From an uncultured Collinsella sp. (GTDB taxonomy: Bacteria > Actinomycetota > Coriobacteriia > Coriobacteriales > Coriobacteriaceae), in assembly GCA_958427975.1 (NCBI GenBank), contig CAUAEH010000045.1, positions 1 to 16,273 on the forward strand: DNA of 16,273 bases, written 5' to 3'. Positions 1 to 7,206 of the stretch are shown one piece after another. Below the pieces are notes generated by a model. It was not told the origin of the DNA. It made no database searches and was given only the letters and a program-made list of their open reading frames with translations. The position numbers were made by a program, and so were the translations under genes. The stretch's first letter is position 1. Every line of letters begins with the position of its first letter.

Positions 1-536
1 TGGGCGAGCTTTGCCAGGTCGTTATCGAGCATGCGCGTGTTTTCGCCCGAACGCGAGACGAGCTCCTCGGCAGCAGCCGTCGAGATGGACTTACCGTGCT
101 GCGTCGCCATCTGCTGAACACGGCGCGGCAGTTCCCAGCGCTTGGTACCCGAGCAATCGACGATAGCCTTCTTGTCGATCTTGGCGATTGCCTTATACAG
201 GCGCGTATTCTTGGCAAGTGAGTCGGCGATAATGAGACAGACCGTCGTGGGGCTGGGACTTGCGAGGTACTCGACGAGCGGTTCAGAAATCGCCTTGGAA
301 AGCTTGGAGCAGCCGTCGAGGATCACCAGGCGAAACTCGCTACCCATAGGAAAGGTATTGAGCGAGCCGATGATCGACTCGATATCGGGATCTTTAGTCA
401 TGTCGCGTTCATCGAGGTTGAACTCAACCATACCCGACTTTTCCAAGCGAGCTTTCATACGCGAGACGGCGTGGTCGCGCTTGACCCCATCGGTACCGAC
501 GATCAGATATGCCGGCAGCAGACCGGTTTCGGACAT
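1..536 (-). CDS. holA: DNA polymerase III delta subunit, N-terminal part (cut by window start)
   Basis: Delta is the clamp-loader subunit that opens the beta sliding clamp during chromosome replication in the cytoplasm. The 178 complete codons seen cover roughly the first half of a protein that is usually 320-340 residues. The N-terminus (LPAYLIVGTDG, residues 7-17) fits the family's opening strand and loop, and residues 69-76 (RLVILDGC) and 97-105 (TTVCLIIAD) fit the core strands of the AAA+-like domain. The start is ATG at 536, with a GAGGGGAG ribosome site five bases upstream. It lies 78 bases downstream of comEC; a comEC-holA order is also common in Firmicutes. The 3' end lies outside the window. 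No defect is seen. The call rests on weakly conserved sequence plus context. Confidence 0.85.
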   Translation of the reverse strand, partial: MSETGLLPAYLIVGTDGVKRDHAVSRMKARLEKSGMVEFNLDERDMTKDPDIESIIGSLNTFPMGSEFRLVILDGCSKLSKAISEPLVEYLASPSPTTVCLIIADSLAKNTRLYKAIAKIDKKAIVDCSGTKRWELPRRVQQMATQHGKSISTAAAEELVSRSGENTRMLDNDLAKLA

Positions 537-576
537 TGCGCTCCCCTCTCGCAGACTCTCGAGTTCGTACCGTGCC

Positions 577-606
577 ATTTTAGCCCAGGGGTCCACCGCG
601 CGCCAA
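577..606 (-). promoter_or_regulatory. candidate promoter for holA
   Basis: In the 78-base comEC-holA gap the minus strand reads TTGGCG (606-601), an 18-base spacer, then TAAAAT (582-577), about 40 bases before the holA ATG. This fits a sigma-70 type promoter. No terminator is seen after comEC, so it could be an extra internal promoter rather than the only one. It is a pattern match only. Confidence 0.35.
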
Positions 607-614
607 CGATGTCA

Positions 615-2918
615 TCACGGCCGCTGGGATCGCATCGCAAAGCCCTTCGCAGTCGGCGTGACGGTAATGTCGCCGTGTTCGATGGTGCATGCGAACGCAC
701 CACCCGCTTCCTTAACGGCATCGATGCAGGCATCGGATGGATGGCCGTAGCGGTTGCCCTCGCCCGCACTCGCGATAGAGAGCTCGGGCTTAAGCGTGCC
801 CAGCAGGTCTGTGTCGACGGAAACTTTTGAGCCGTGATGCCCTAGCTTGAGCACATCGATATCACCCACCTCCTGTACAAACTCGCGCTCTTGATCGAGT
901 TCGGCATCACCAGTGAGGAGCACGCGCAAGCTCTTGCCTTCCTGAGCATAGGAAAGCAGCAAAACAAGAGAGTCCTCATTGCCCTCGCCATCCACCGTGT
1001 CAAACGGCCACATCACACGTGTCCGAAACGCGCCGATATCGACCGTGTCTCCGCAAGCCACCTGCCGATACGTTACGCCGGGGCGATTCAGGACCTCAGC
1101 AGGCGCGCCGTCAAGCGCATCGGCCGCGACCACAATGGTTCCAACCGAAAACTGATCGAGCACATCAGGAAGGCCACCCCAATGATCCTCATCCCAATGT
1201 GTCACGAAGACGGCGTCGATATGGTGGACGTTATTGCGAACCAACGCCGACACCACGCGCTCATCGAGCCCACAGTCAACGAGCACCACTGCGCCACCCT
1301 GGCGTATAAGAATGGCATCGGCCTGCCCCACATCGAGCACCGTTACTGAAGGCGGAGCGAAGCGATCCCAGTAGATGTACGGAATCCCCGCCAGGAGCGC
1401 CAAGCAGACAAGCCCAGCAGCCATAGGCCGTGCCTGCGGGCGCGGCCACCAGACTAGAAGGATCCCCAGAAAACACGGCACAAGGTAAATCCACATGCTA
1501 TCGGGCGGCACGCTCACGGATGCACCCGGAACGGCGGCAAAGAGCTGCTCAAAGAACAGCGCGCAACGAGCGACAATCATGGGCACCACGAGCGCCCAAG
1601 CTTGCAACGGCGCCACGAGCGAAAAGAGAACCAGCACGATCGACACAGCAAGCAGGAGACTCACCACCGGACCGATGACCACATTCGACAGCGGAGCAAT
1701 GAGTGAGAAAATACCAAAAGCAGGAATCGTAATGGGAAGTGTCGCCAGTTGCGAGCACAGCGTGACGGAAAGCATGCTGGCAAAGCCCGATGGCACACCC
1801 AACTCACTCAAAGCGTAGGTCGCATAGGGGCAAAAGCACAGAATGGCAAAGACGCTGGCACATGAAAGCTGAAAGCCCATCTCGAACAGCACCGTCGGCC
1901 GCAGTAGCACAAAGATGGACATAGTTACGAAGAGTGCCGAAAGGCCGTGCCGGCGACGCCCTGCACCGTTTACGACAAGCGTCGCGAAGACCATGTAGCA
2001 CGCGCGCACGGCCGAGGGAGACGCACCCGTAAAGGCAGCGTAGCCCACAAGCGTTATCGCCAATATCGCCCGCTGAAGACCACGTGAACACCGAGTCTTT
2101 TGCAAGACACCCTCAATCACAAACCCCACGATGGCAAGATGGCTGCCCGAGACAGCGATGAGATGCGCGGTGCCCGTTACCGAAAACCAGTCGCCCGCCG
2201 GCTGGGCGCGCAGCTCAGCCGAACGACCGCAGACGACACCGGCTATGAGCGCACGCGCCGGGTCGGTCGCAGGCGCGATGGACGCAAGCAGCCCATTTCG
2301 CAGCCGAAGCAGCGGCCCCGGAGAGCCCTCATCGACCGACACAATCCGAACGGCTTTAACCTTGCGCACCTCGCCTCGGAGCACGCGCGAGCGCCCATAC
2401 GCATCGTTCTCGAAGCGCGAAACGCGGCCGATAACGCGCACATGAGACCCGGCACCAAGCTCGCGGTCGCACGACAGACGAACCTCACCCAAGCGCCTGC
2501 CGTCCACGCATGTTTCGCAGGTGTAGGAATACGCCCCATCGTTTATGGACGGATCACCCTGCACGACAAACTCGAGACTGCTTGCCGCTCGACCGTCGAG
2601 CGCCTTCGTGGCACTTAGCGCACCCACAGCCCACCACGCCGAAACAATCGAGCCCGTCAGCAAACCGATAGCAGCGGCATATAGCCAACGTTTCCACAAG
2701 ACAAGTCGCTCACAAGATCGAGCCAGCACCATGCACAGCGACGCCGCAACCGAAATAACTACAAGCGGTCCGACCGCCGATGTCTGCTCCCCCAGCATCG
2801 CATCGGCGGCCACGTTGAGCACCAAGACACAGCTAACGCACAGGCCGGCACACAAGGCCATCGTCCATGGCATGAGGGGCCGCGGGGGCATCACATGCTC
2901 GCGCTTGGGCGCGCTCAT
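615..2918 (-). CDS. comEC: ComEC/Rec2 DNA-uptake channel protein
   Basis: ComEC forms the membrane channel that carries single-stranded DNA into competent cells. The 767 residues show the full three-part layout. An N-terminal membrane and OB-like region comes first, with a CETC cysteine pair near residues 134-137. The multi-helix Competence domain follows, with AVSGSHLAIV at about 255-264 and TGASPSAVRA at about 297-306. Last is a C-terminal metallo-beta-lactamase-like domain with LDVGQADA (about 528-535), THWDEDH (about 573-579) and GHHGSK (about 693-698). The start is ATG at 2918, which overlaps the comEA stop as ATGA and implies coupled translation. A TTG four codons upstream is also open but less likely. 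Length and motifs are normal, so the gene looks intact. It is probably co-transcribed with comEA; its own ribosome site is weak. Confidence 0.95.
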   Translation of the reverse strand: MSAPKREHVMPPRPLMPWTMALCAGLCVSCVLVLNVAADAMLGEQTSAVGPLVVISVAASLCMVLARSCERLVLWKRWLYAAAIGLLTGSIVSAWWAVGALSATKALDGRAASSLEFVVQGDPSINDGAYSYTCETCVDGRRLGEVRLSCDRELGAGSHVRVIGRVSRFENDAYGRSRVLRGEVRKVKAVRIVSVDEGSPGPLLRLRNGLLASIAPATDPARALIAGVVCGRSAELRAQPAGDWFSVTGTAHLIAVSGSHLAIVGFVIEGVLQKTRCSRGLQRAILAITLVGYAAFTGASPSAVRACYMVFATLVVNGAGRRRHGLSALFVTMSIFVLLRPTVLFEMGFQLSCASVFAILCFCPYATYALSELGVPSGFASMLSVTLCSQLATLPITIPAFGIFSLIAPLSNVVIGPVVSLLLAVSIVLVLFSLVAPLQAWALVVPMIVARCALFFEQLFAAVPGASVSVPPDSMWIYLVPCFLGILLVWWPRPQARPMAAGLVCLALLAGIPYIYWDRFAPPSVTVLDVGQADAILIRQGGAVVLVDCGLDERVVSALVRNNVHHIDAVFVTHWDEDHWGGLPDVLDQFSVGTIVVAADALDGAPAEVLNRPGVTYRQVACGDTVDIGAFRTRVMWPFDTVDGEGNEDSLVLLLSYAQEGKSLRVLLTGDAELDQEREFVQEVGDIDVLKLGHHGSKVSVDTDLLGTLKPELSIASAGEGNRYGHPSDACIDAVKEAGGAFACTIEHGDITVTPTAKGFAMRSQRP

Positions 2919-3625
2919 ACGCAGATGCAATCTTTGATTTTGGCGAGCTTCTTCTCACCGATCCCCGATACGCGCATCAGGTCGTCGACTGAGGCAAAAG
3001 CACCGTTCTTTGTCCGCTCATCGATAATCGACTGAGCCATAGAAGGCCCAATGCCCGAGAGCGTCTGCAGCTCCGCCGCACTTGCCGTATTGATGTTCAC
3101 GAGCCCCGACGAAGACCCCGCGCCAAGGGTCGTGGCAGCACCACTTTCGGCCCCGCCGACCGCCGCGGCCGCTTGTTGCTCCCCCACCGTCGGAACATAG
3201 ATCTTTTGGCCATCTGTGATCTTGGACGCACGATTAAGCCCTGTCACATCCGCCTCGGCCGTAAGCCCTCCGGCGGCATCGATCGCTTGGGACACCCGTG
3301 CTCCTTCTTTGAGCCGATACACGCCAGGCCTCACAACGGCGCCATCCACATCGACGTACACCTCGGCGGCAGAGGAACTCTTGGCAGACGACTCATCGGC
3401 ATCATCAGGAGACGTATCACCGGACCCGCGCGCATCCGAGGCGCTCGCCTCATCACTACGCTCAAACGACACGCCACTGGAGCGGCTATTAAAACTTGCC
3501 ATCGCTAAGCCACTCGCGGCGGCAATGACAACCAGAATCGCCACCACCACCGCTTTATGCCCGAGCAGCTTTTCTGCCCAGCGGTCCATACGTTTAACCC
3601 GTTCGTGTTGCTCACGCTGCGCCAT
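2915..3625 (-). CDS. comEA: ComEA competence DNA receptor
   Basis: ComEA is a membrane-anchored protein that binds incoming double-stranded DNA outside the membrane and passes it to ComEC. The 236 residues have a short cytoplasmic N-terminus, one membrane helix (about 24-45), a Ser/Asp-rich linker (about 46-87), an SLBB domain (about 88-148; VYVDVDGAVVRPGVY), an Ala/Gly-rich linker, and a C-terminal pair of helix-hairpin-helix motifs (about 175-236; VNINTASAAELQTLSGIG and VSGIGEKKLAKI). The start is ATG at 3625 with GGGAGGTG six to seven bases upstream; an in-frame extension of 21 residues has no support. Two cysteines sit at the very end (DCICV). Its stop overlaps the comEC start. A promoter and an inverted repeat lie upstream. 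Confidence 0.93.
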   Translation of the reverse strand: MAQREQHERVKRMDRWAEKLLGHKAVVVAILVVIAAASGLAMASFNSRSSGVSFERSDEASASDARGSGDTSPDDADESSAKSSSAAEVYVDVDGAVVRPGVYRLKEGARVSQAIDAAGGLTAEADVTGLNRASKITDGQKIYVPTVGEQQAAAAVGGAESGAATTLGAGSSSGLVNINTASAAELQTLSGIGPSMAQSIIDERTKNGAFASVDDLMRVSGIGEKKLAKIKDCICV

Positions 3626-3690
3626 AGCAAACACCTCCCAACACCATCGTGTCAGGAAACGAACACCGCAACCTCCGCACGTCCACACTG

Positions 3691-3720
3691 ATTATCGCGG
3701 TCAAACCAAAAGCTGACCAA
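3691..3720 (-). promoter_or_regulatory. candidate promoter for comEA-comEC
   Basis: The minus strand has TTGGTC (3720-3715), an 18-base spacer and GATAAT (3696-3691), about 65 bases before the comEA ATG and downstream of the thiI terminator. The position is right for a comEA-comEC transcript. It is a pattern match only. Confidence 0.4.
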
Positions 3721-3758
3721 AACCTTGCGGAAAAGTGTCCATTTATTCAGGAACACGT

Positions 3759-3779
3759 CGACAAATGAACCGTTTGTCG
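3759..3779. repeat. 7-bp inverted repeat upstream of comEA
   Basis: CGACAAA (3759-3765) and TTTGTCG (3773-3779) form a perfect dyad with a 7-base spacer. It lies about 40 bases upstream of the candidate comEA -35 box, between it and the thiI terminator. It could be an operator for competence control. The function is inferred only from position. Confidence 0.45.
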
Positions 3780-3794
3780 TCAAATGTCCAGATA

Positions 3795-3829
3795 GAAAAA
3801 GACCGACGATACAGGCGCATCGTCGGTCT
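3795..3829 (-). terminator. intrinsic terminator after thiI
   Basis: A perfect 11-bp stem (AGACCGACGAT at 3800-3810 with ATCGTCGGTCT at 3819-3829) encloses an 8-base loop. On the minus strand it is followed at once by TTTTT (3800-3796). It begins 11 bases past the thiI stop, so it ends the mihF-gmk-rpoZ-thiI transcript and separates it from comEA. Confidence 0.9.
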
Positions 3830-3839
3830 ATGCAGGCAA

Positions 3840-5084
3840 TTACTCGTGATCTTGGTAAATCTCACGCGGAGCAAGCTCCGAATGTTTGCGTTTTAAGGTC
3901 TTAGGGGCCTTATACGTGTTGCTGGAGAAGTCAATGTACTCGGTCTGCTTAAGCAGGCGCTCGATCATTTCCTCGTGGTCGAACAGCTCCCAGGCCTCGT
4001 GCACGGCATCGAGTTTGGCGTGCGTCTCGGGACGACGCGGCATAAACAGCGTGCAGCAGTCGGGCGCTGCCTCAGTGGAAATATCGAACGTACCGATCTC
4101 CTGAGCGCGCGCAATGATCTCCTGCTTGTCAGACCCGATGAGCGGACGGAACACAGGAATCTTCACGGCCTCGTTGACGGCCATGATGTTCTCGAGCGTC
4201 TGGGAGGCAACCTGACCGAGCGACTCGCCGGTCACGATGGCCTTGGCGCCCTCGATATGCGCGATGCGCTCGGCAACCGAATACATGATGCGGCGATACA
4301 TGATCACGCGTAGGTTGCTGGGGCAGGCGACGGAAATCTCACGCTGGCAATCGCCAAACGGCACCACGTACAGGCGGCCGATCTGCACACCCGGCTCAAG
4401 CGCACGGATGATGTCCTGCACCAAATATTCGCTCGTATCGGGTGTCTGCGGACGACCGGAGAAATGTACCGGCACGCACACCGCGCCGCGCCGCGCGAGC
4501 ATCCAGGTCGCCACCGGAGAATCGATGCCCGACGACAGAAGCGTCACGACCTTGCCGGCAGAACCCACCGGCAGGCCGCCCACGCCGCGCTCAGAGCGCG
4601 CATACACGTAGACGCTACCCTGGACCACCAGTACGTGCACCATCGCATCGGGGTCGTGCATTTGAACCTTTTTATCGGGGAAGGCCTCGCACAGCACCTC
4701 GCCCACCTGACGATTGATATCAATCGAGGTGAGCTCATAGTCGGTATTGGAGCGCTTGGCGTGCACCTTAAACGAATCGAAGGGGCCAAATTCGCGCAGC
4801 GCCTTGACGGCGGCGGCGCAGTACTCCTGCGGGTCGCGGTTGGTGTGGTACGCCAGGGACACACGGGCAACGCCGGGGACGGTGCGGATGACACGCGCCG
4901 CCTCATCGGCCTGATGCTCGTTAAAGGTCACGAGGATATAACCGGAAATTCGAGACACGGCGTTCACGGAAAAGGCGGCCAAAGCCGCCTTAATGTTATC
5001 CATGAGGATATGCTCAAAATGTGCGCGGTTCTTACCTTTCAGTCCAACCTCGTGATAGTGGACCAGGCAGACGCGAGCTGCCAT
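3840..5084 (-). CDS. thiI: tRNA 4-thiouridine synthase ThiI (no rhodanese domain)
   Basis: ThiI adenylates uridine 8 of tRNA and inserts sulfur to form 4-thiouridine; in many bacteria it also serves thiamine thiazole synthesis. The 414 residues show an N-terminal ferredoxin-like/THUMP region (about 1-165) and a PP-loop ATPase domain (about 175 on) with LLSSGIDSPVATW at 182-194. A C-terminal DCCTLFMP stretch follows (Asp342, Cys343, Cys344), matching the family's conserved cysteine region. The length fits the short form without the rhodanese domain of E. coli ThiI, so sulfur probably arrives from a dedicated cysteine desulfurase. The usual PP-loop SGGxDSP reads SSGIDSP here. The ATG at 5084 follows the rpoZ TAA with no gap, so translation is likely coupled; the upstream ribosome site is weak. 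It is last in the mihF-gmk-rpoZ-thiI cluster. Confidence 0.93.
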   Translation of the reverse strand: MAARVCLVHYHEVGLKGKNRAHFEHILMDNIKAALAAFSVNAVSRISGYILVTFNEHQADEAARVIRTVPGVARVSLAYHTNRDPQEYCAAAVKALREFGPFDSFKVHAKRSNTDYELTSIDINRQVGEVLCEAFPDKKVQMHDPDAMVHVLVVQGSVYVYARSERGVGGLPVGSAGKVVTLLSSGIDSPVATWMLARRGAVCVPVHFSGRPQTPDTSEYLVQDIIRALEPGVQIGRLYVVPFGDCQREISVACPSNLRVIMYRRIMYSVAERIAHIEGAKAIVTGESLGQVASQTLENIMAVNEAVKIPVFRPLIGSDKQEIIARAQEIGTFDISTEAAPDCCTLFMPRRPETHAKLDAVHEAWELFDHEEMIERLLKQTEYIDFSSNTYKAPKTLKRKHSELAPREIYQDHE

Positions 5085-5366
5085 TTAGGCTTCAGCAACC
5101 TTATGGCCGAGCGCCTTCTCGTAACGGGCCTCGTCGTAGGAGATATCGCCGTCGACAATCTCGTCCATAGCCATCGAGATGGTATCGGCGCCGGAGAGCG
5201 CGATGGTGATGTCGTCGACATCCTGAACGGCAAGCACGCGGTTATGCTGGCCGCGCAGCATACTATTGATGTCGCAGGCACGCTTGGAGGCAAGCGAAGC
5301 GAGCAGGAAGCGGTTGTGATCGGTCTTCTCCAGAAGATCGTCAATGCAAGGCTTTACAACGGACAC
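5085..5366 (-). CDS. rpoZ: RNA polymerase omega subunit
   Basis: Omega is the small subunit that helps fold and hold beta-prime in RNA polymerase; in some bacteria it also forms part of the ppGpp site. The 93 residues include the family core near residues 19-36 (RFLLASLASKRACDINSM), the stretch that clamps beta-prime. The tail is acidic. The start is GTG at 5366, with GAGG close upstream and AAGGAT a little farther; the first residues are MSVVKPCIDDLL. It starts five bases after the gmk stop and its TAA directly abuts the thiI ATG. The gmk-rpoZ order is widespread and supports the call. Confidence 0.92.
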   Translation of the reverse strand: MSVVKPCIDDLLEKTDHNRFLLASLASKRACDINSMLRGQHNRVLAVQDVDDITIALSGADTISMAMDEIVDGDISYDEARYEKALGHKVAEA

Positions 5367-5371
5367 GGACC

Positions 5372-5941
5372 TCAGATCCTTTCATGCATATCGAGAACGC
5401 GAACGAGCTCGTCGGTCGCGCGGTCGAGATCGTCATTCACCACGACGTCGTCGTAGCGGTCGGCAAGGGCAAGCTCATGGGCGGCGTTTGCCATGCGCAG
5501 CTCAATCGTCTCGGGCGTCTCGGTACCGCGACCGACCAGACGCTCGCGGAGCACCTCGAGCGAGGGTGGCTTGATAAAGATCAGCACGGCCTCGGGAAAA
5601 CGCTCCTTGACCTGCAGGGCACCCTGGACATCGATCTCCAAGATGAGTGACGAACCAGAGGCGAGCTTGGACTGGACCTCGCTCACCAACGTGCCGTAGC
5701 AGTTACCGTGGACCTCGGCCCACTCAACAAACTCACCGTTTGCCACGCGGCGGTCGAACTCCTCGCGCGTCAGGAAAAAGTAATTGACGCCATCGACCTC
5801 GCCTTTACGTGGGGCTCGCGTGGTAGCCGAAACCGTCAGGCCCAGGTTAGAGCGACGCTCGCGCACACGAGTGACGAGCGTGCCCTTGCCTGCGCCTGAC
5901 GGTCCAGAAATCACAAAGAGCTTTGAATCCTGAGCGCTCAC
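5372..5941 (-). CDS. gmk: guanylate kinase
   Basis: Gmk phosphorylates GMP or dGMP to GDP or dGDP with ATP. The 189 residues are normal for the family. A Walker A loop (GPSGAGKGT) is at residues 13-21, the GMP-binding region at about 38-55 (VSATTRAPRKGEVDGVNYFF), and the lid and EWAEVHGNCYGT segment follow at about 73-84. The start is GTG at 5941, directly after the mihF TAA (TAAGTG). No strong ribosome site is seen, so it is probably translated by coupling with mihF. It is the second gene of a four-gene transcript. The gene is intact. Confidence 0.96.
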   Translation of the reverse strand: MSAQDSKLFVISGPSGAGKGTLVTRVRERRSNLGLTVSATTRAPRKGEVDGVNYFFLTREEFDRRVANGEFVEWAEVHGNCYGTLVSEVQSKLASGSSLILEIDVQGALQVKERFPEAVLIFIKPPSLEVLRERLVGRGTETPETIELRMANAAHELALADRYDDVVVNDDLDRATDELVRVLDMHERI

Positions 5942-6250
5942 TTATTTGGTCAGCTGCTCGAGGAGCTGCTCGCGCTGACGGACGCCAAGGCCCTGGACGC
6001 GACGGGTAGCGGAGATGCCGAGCTCCTCCATGATCTTGGCGGCCTTGGCCTTGCCATAACCGGGGAGAGACTCGATGAGGGTGGAAACCTTCATGCGGGA
6101 AGCAATGGGGTCATCGGAGTTGAGCACGGATTCGAGGGACTTCTCGCCCTTCTTGATCTGCTCACGGAGCTCTGCGCGAGCGTGACGCGCGGCGGCAGCC
6201 TTCTCAAGAGCCTGCTTGCGCTGCTCATCGGTAAGCTGAGGGAGTGCCAT
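5942..6250 (-). CDS. mihF: actinobacterial integration host factor (mIHF)
   Basis: mIHF is a small nucleoid protein of Actinobacteria, unrelated to the HU/IHF fold of E. coli, that binds and bends DNA. The 102 residues begin MALPQLTDEQRKQALEKAA, with a long charged helix (about 7-38), and carry the helix-two-turn-helix region LIESLPGYGKAKAAKIMEEL (about 58-77) and a basic C-terminus (ATRRVQGLGVRQRE). The ATG at 6250 is preceded by GGAGGT at seven bases. An upstream TTG would overlap that ribosome site and is rejected. Its position directly before gmk is the typical actinobacterial order. A large dyad lies 39-77 bases upstream and could be its operator. Confidence 0.93.
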   Translation of the reverse strand: MALPQLTDEQRKQALEKAAAARHARAELREQIKKGEKSLESVLNSDDPIASRMKVSTLIESLPGYGKAKAAKIMEELGISATRRVQGLGVRQREQLLEQLTK

Positions 6251-6288
6251 TCGTACCTCCAAATAGTTGGGTTATATCTGATTCAATA

Positions 6289-6327
6289 TTTGGCATTTTA
6301 GCACGTAAAACGTACAAAATGGCCAAA
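6289..6327. promoter_or_regulatory. 39-bp imperfect dyad upstream of mihF, candidate operator/promoter region
   Basis: The sequence is symmetric about base 6308. TTTGGC (6289-6294) pairs with GCCAAA (6322-6327), TTT (6297-6299) with AAA (6317-6319), G6301 with C6315, and ACGT (6303-6306) with ACGT (6310-6313). That gives 14 complementary positions out of 19 pairs. On the minus strand it contains a possible -10 box TAAAAT (6300-6295), but the matching TTGGCC (6326-6321) is 20 bases away, which is long. The symmetry suggests a dimeric regulator. Which protein binds is unknown. Confidence 0.5.
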
Positions 6328-6382
6328 CGCGGCTCCATAGGTTAGACGATACCCGCAAAAAGTGCAATATATCGCGCTAAAA

Positions 6383-6444
6383 GATGAGCCCCTGACCTGC
6401 GATTCCACACAAAGGATGGGAAAGTTTTCGCAGGCACAGGGGCT
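6383..6444 (-). terminator. long hairpin after pyrF, probable pyr operon terminator
   Basis: The outer stem AGCCCCTG (6387-6394) pairs with CAGGGGCT (6437-6444). The inner stem CCTGCGA (6396-6402) pairs with TCGCAGG (6428-6434), and a weaker TTCC/GGAA pairing lies inside the 25-base loop. On the minus strand it lies 45 bases after the pyrF stop and is followed within three bases by CTTTT. The U-tract is short for an intrinsic terminator. The large loop makes a dispersed palindromic repeat an alternative. Confidence 0.55.
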
Positions 6445-6489
6445 AATTTGTGCTAATGAGACCCAAAAGTGGTGACTTAAGGGAATCTT

Positions 6490-7206
6490 TTATGCGACGT
6501 TTTCGACCAGCTCGGCAACGATGGCGTCAAACGCGGCAACCGGATCATCGGCGCCGGTAATGGGGCGGCCAACCACGATATGGCTCGCGCCGCGCTCGAT
6601 AGCCTGGGAAGGCGTGGCCACGCGGGACTGATCGCCCAGCGCAGCACCAACCGGACGCACGCCCGGGGTCACGATCAATGCATCGGGGCCCAGAAGTTCA
6701 CGCATGTCATGAGCCTCCATCGGCGAGCACACGATGCCGTCGATACCGTTGGCCTGGGCGAGTTTTGCCAGACGGGCGGCCTCCTCGGCAACGGGCGACT
6801 CGACACCAATCTCGCTCAGCGCATCCTGATTCATGCTCGTAAGCACGGTGATGGCGACGAGCTTGGCTCGATCATCGCGCGCTTCCTCAGCCCCCTCACG
6901 GCAGGCGGCGAGCATAGCGCCCGAACCCAAGCCATGAACCGAAAGCAGGTCGGCACCGGCAAGCGAGGCCGAACGAGCGGCACCGCGCACCTGATGCGGA
7001 ATGTCATGGAACTTAAGGTCGAGGAAGACCTTGAAGCCCAGGTCCTTAAAGGTCTTGACGATCTCGGGACCTTCGGCGTAATAGAGCGTCATACCCACTT
7101 TAAGCCAGGCGGCATGGCCCGAAAGCTCATGAGCGAGCTCGAGCGCACGCTCACGGTCGCAGTCGAGGGCGACGATAACGCGGTCGCGGGCATCGGTCTC
7201 TAGCAT
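6490..7206 (-). CDS. pyrF: orotidine 5'-phosphate decarboxylase
   Basis: PyrF converts OMP to UMP, the last step of de novo pyrimidine synthesis. The 238 residues form the expected TIM barrel. The substrate-lysine region LKVGMTLYY is at about 35-43. The catalytic DLKFHDIP (Asp63, Lys65, Asp68) follows, with TPGVRP (180-185) and VVGRPIT (211-217) as phosphate-binding loops. The start is ATG at 7206, overlapping the end of pyrD by seven bases, with TAGGTG about seven bases upstream. It is the last gene of the pyr operon; a long hairpin follows. The gene is intact. Confidence 0.96.
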   Translation of the reverse strand: MLETDARDRVIVALDCDRERALELAHELSGHAAWLKVGMTLYYAEGPEIVKTFKDLGFKVFLDLKFHDIPHQVRGAARSASLAGADLLSVHGLGSGAMLAACREGAEEARDDRAKLVAITVLTSMNQDALSEIGVESPVAEEAARLAKLAQANGIDGIVCSPMEAHDMRELLGPDALIVTPGVRPVGAALGDQSRVATPSQAIERGASHIVVGRPITGADDPVAAFDAIVAELVENVA

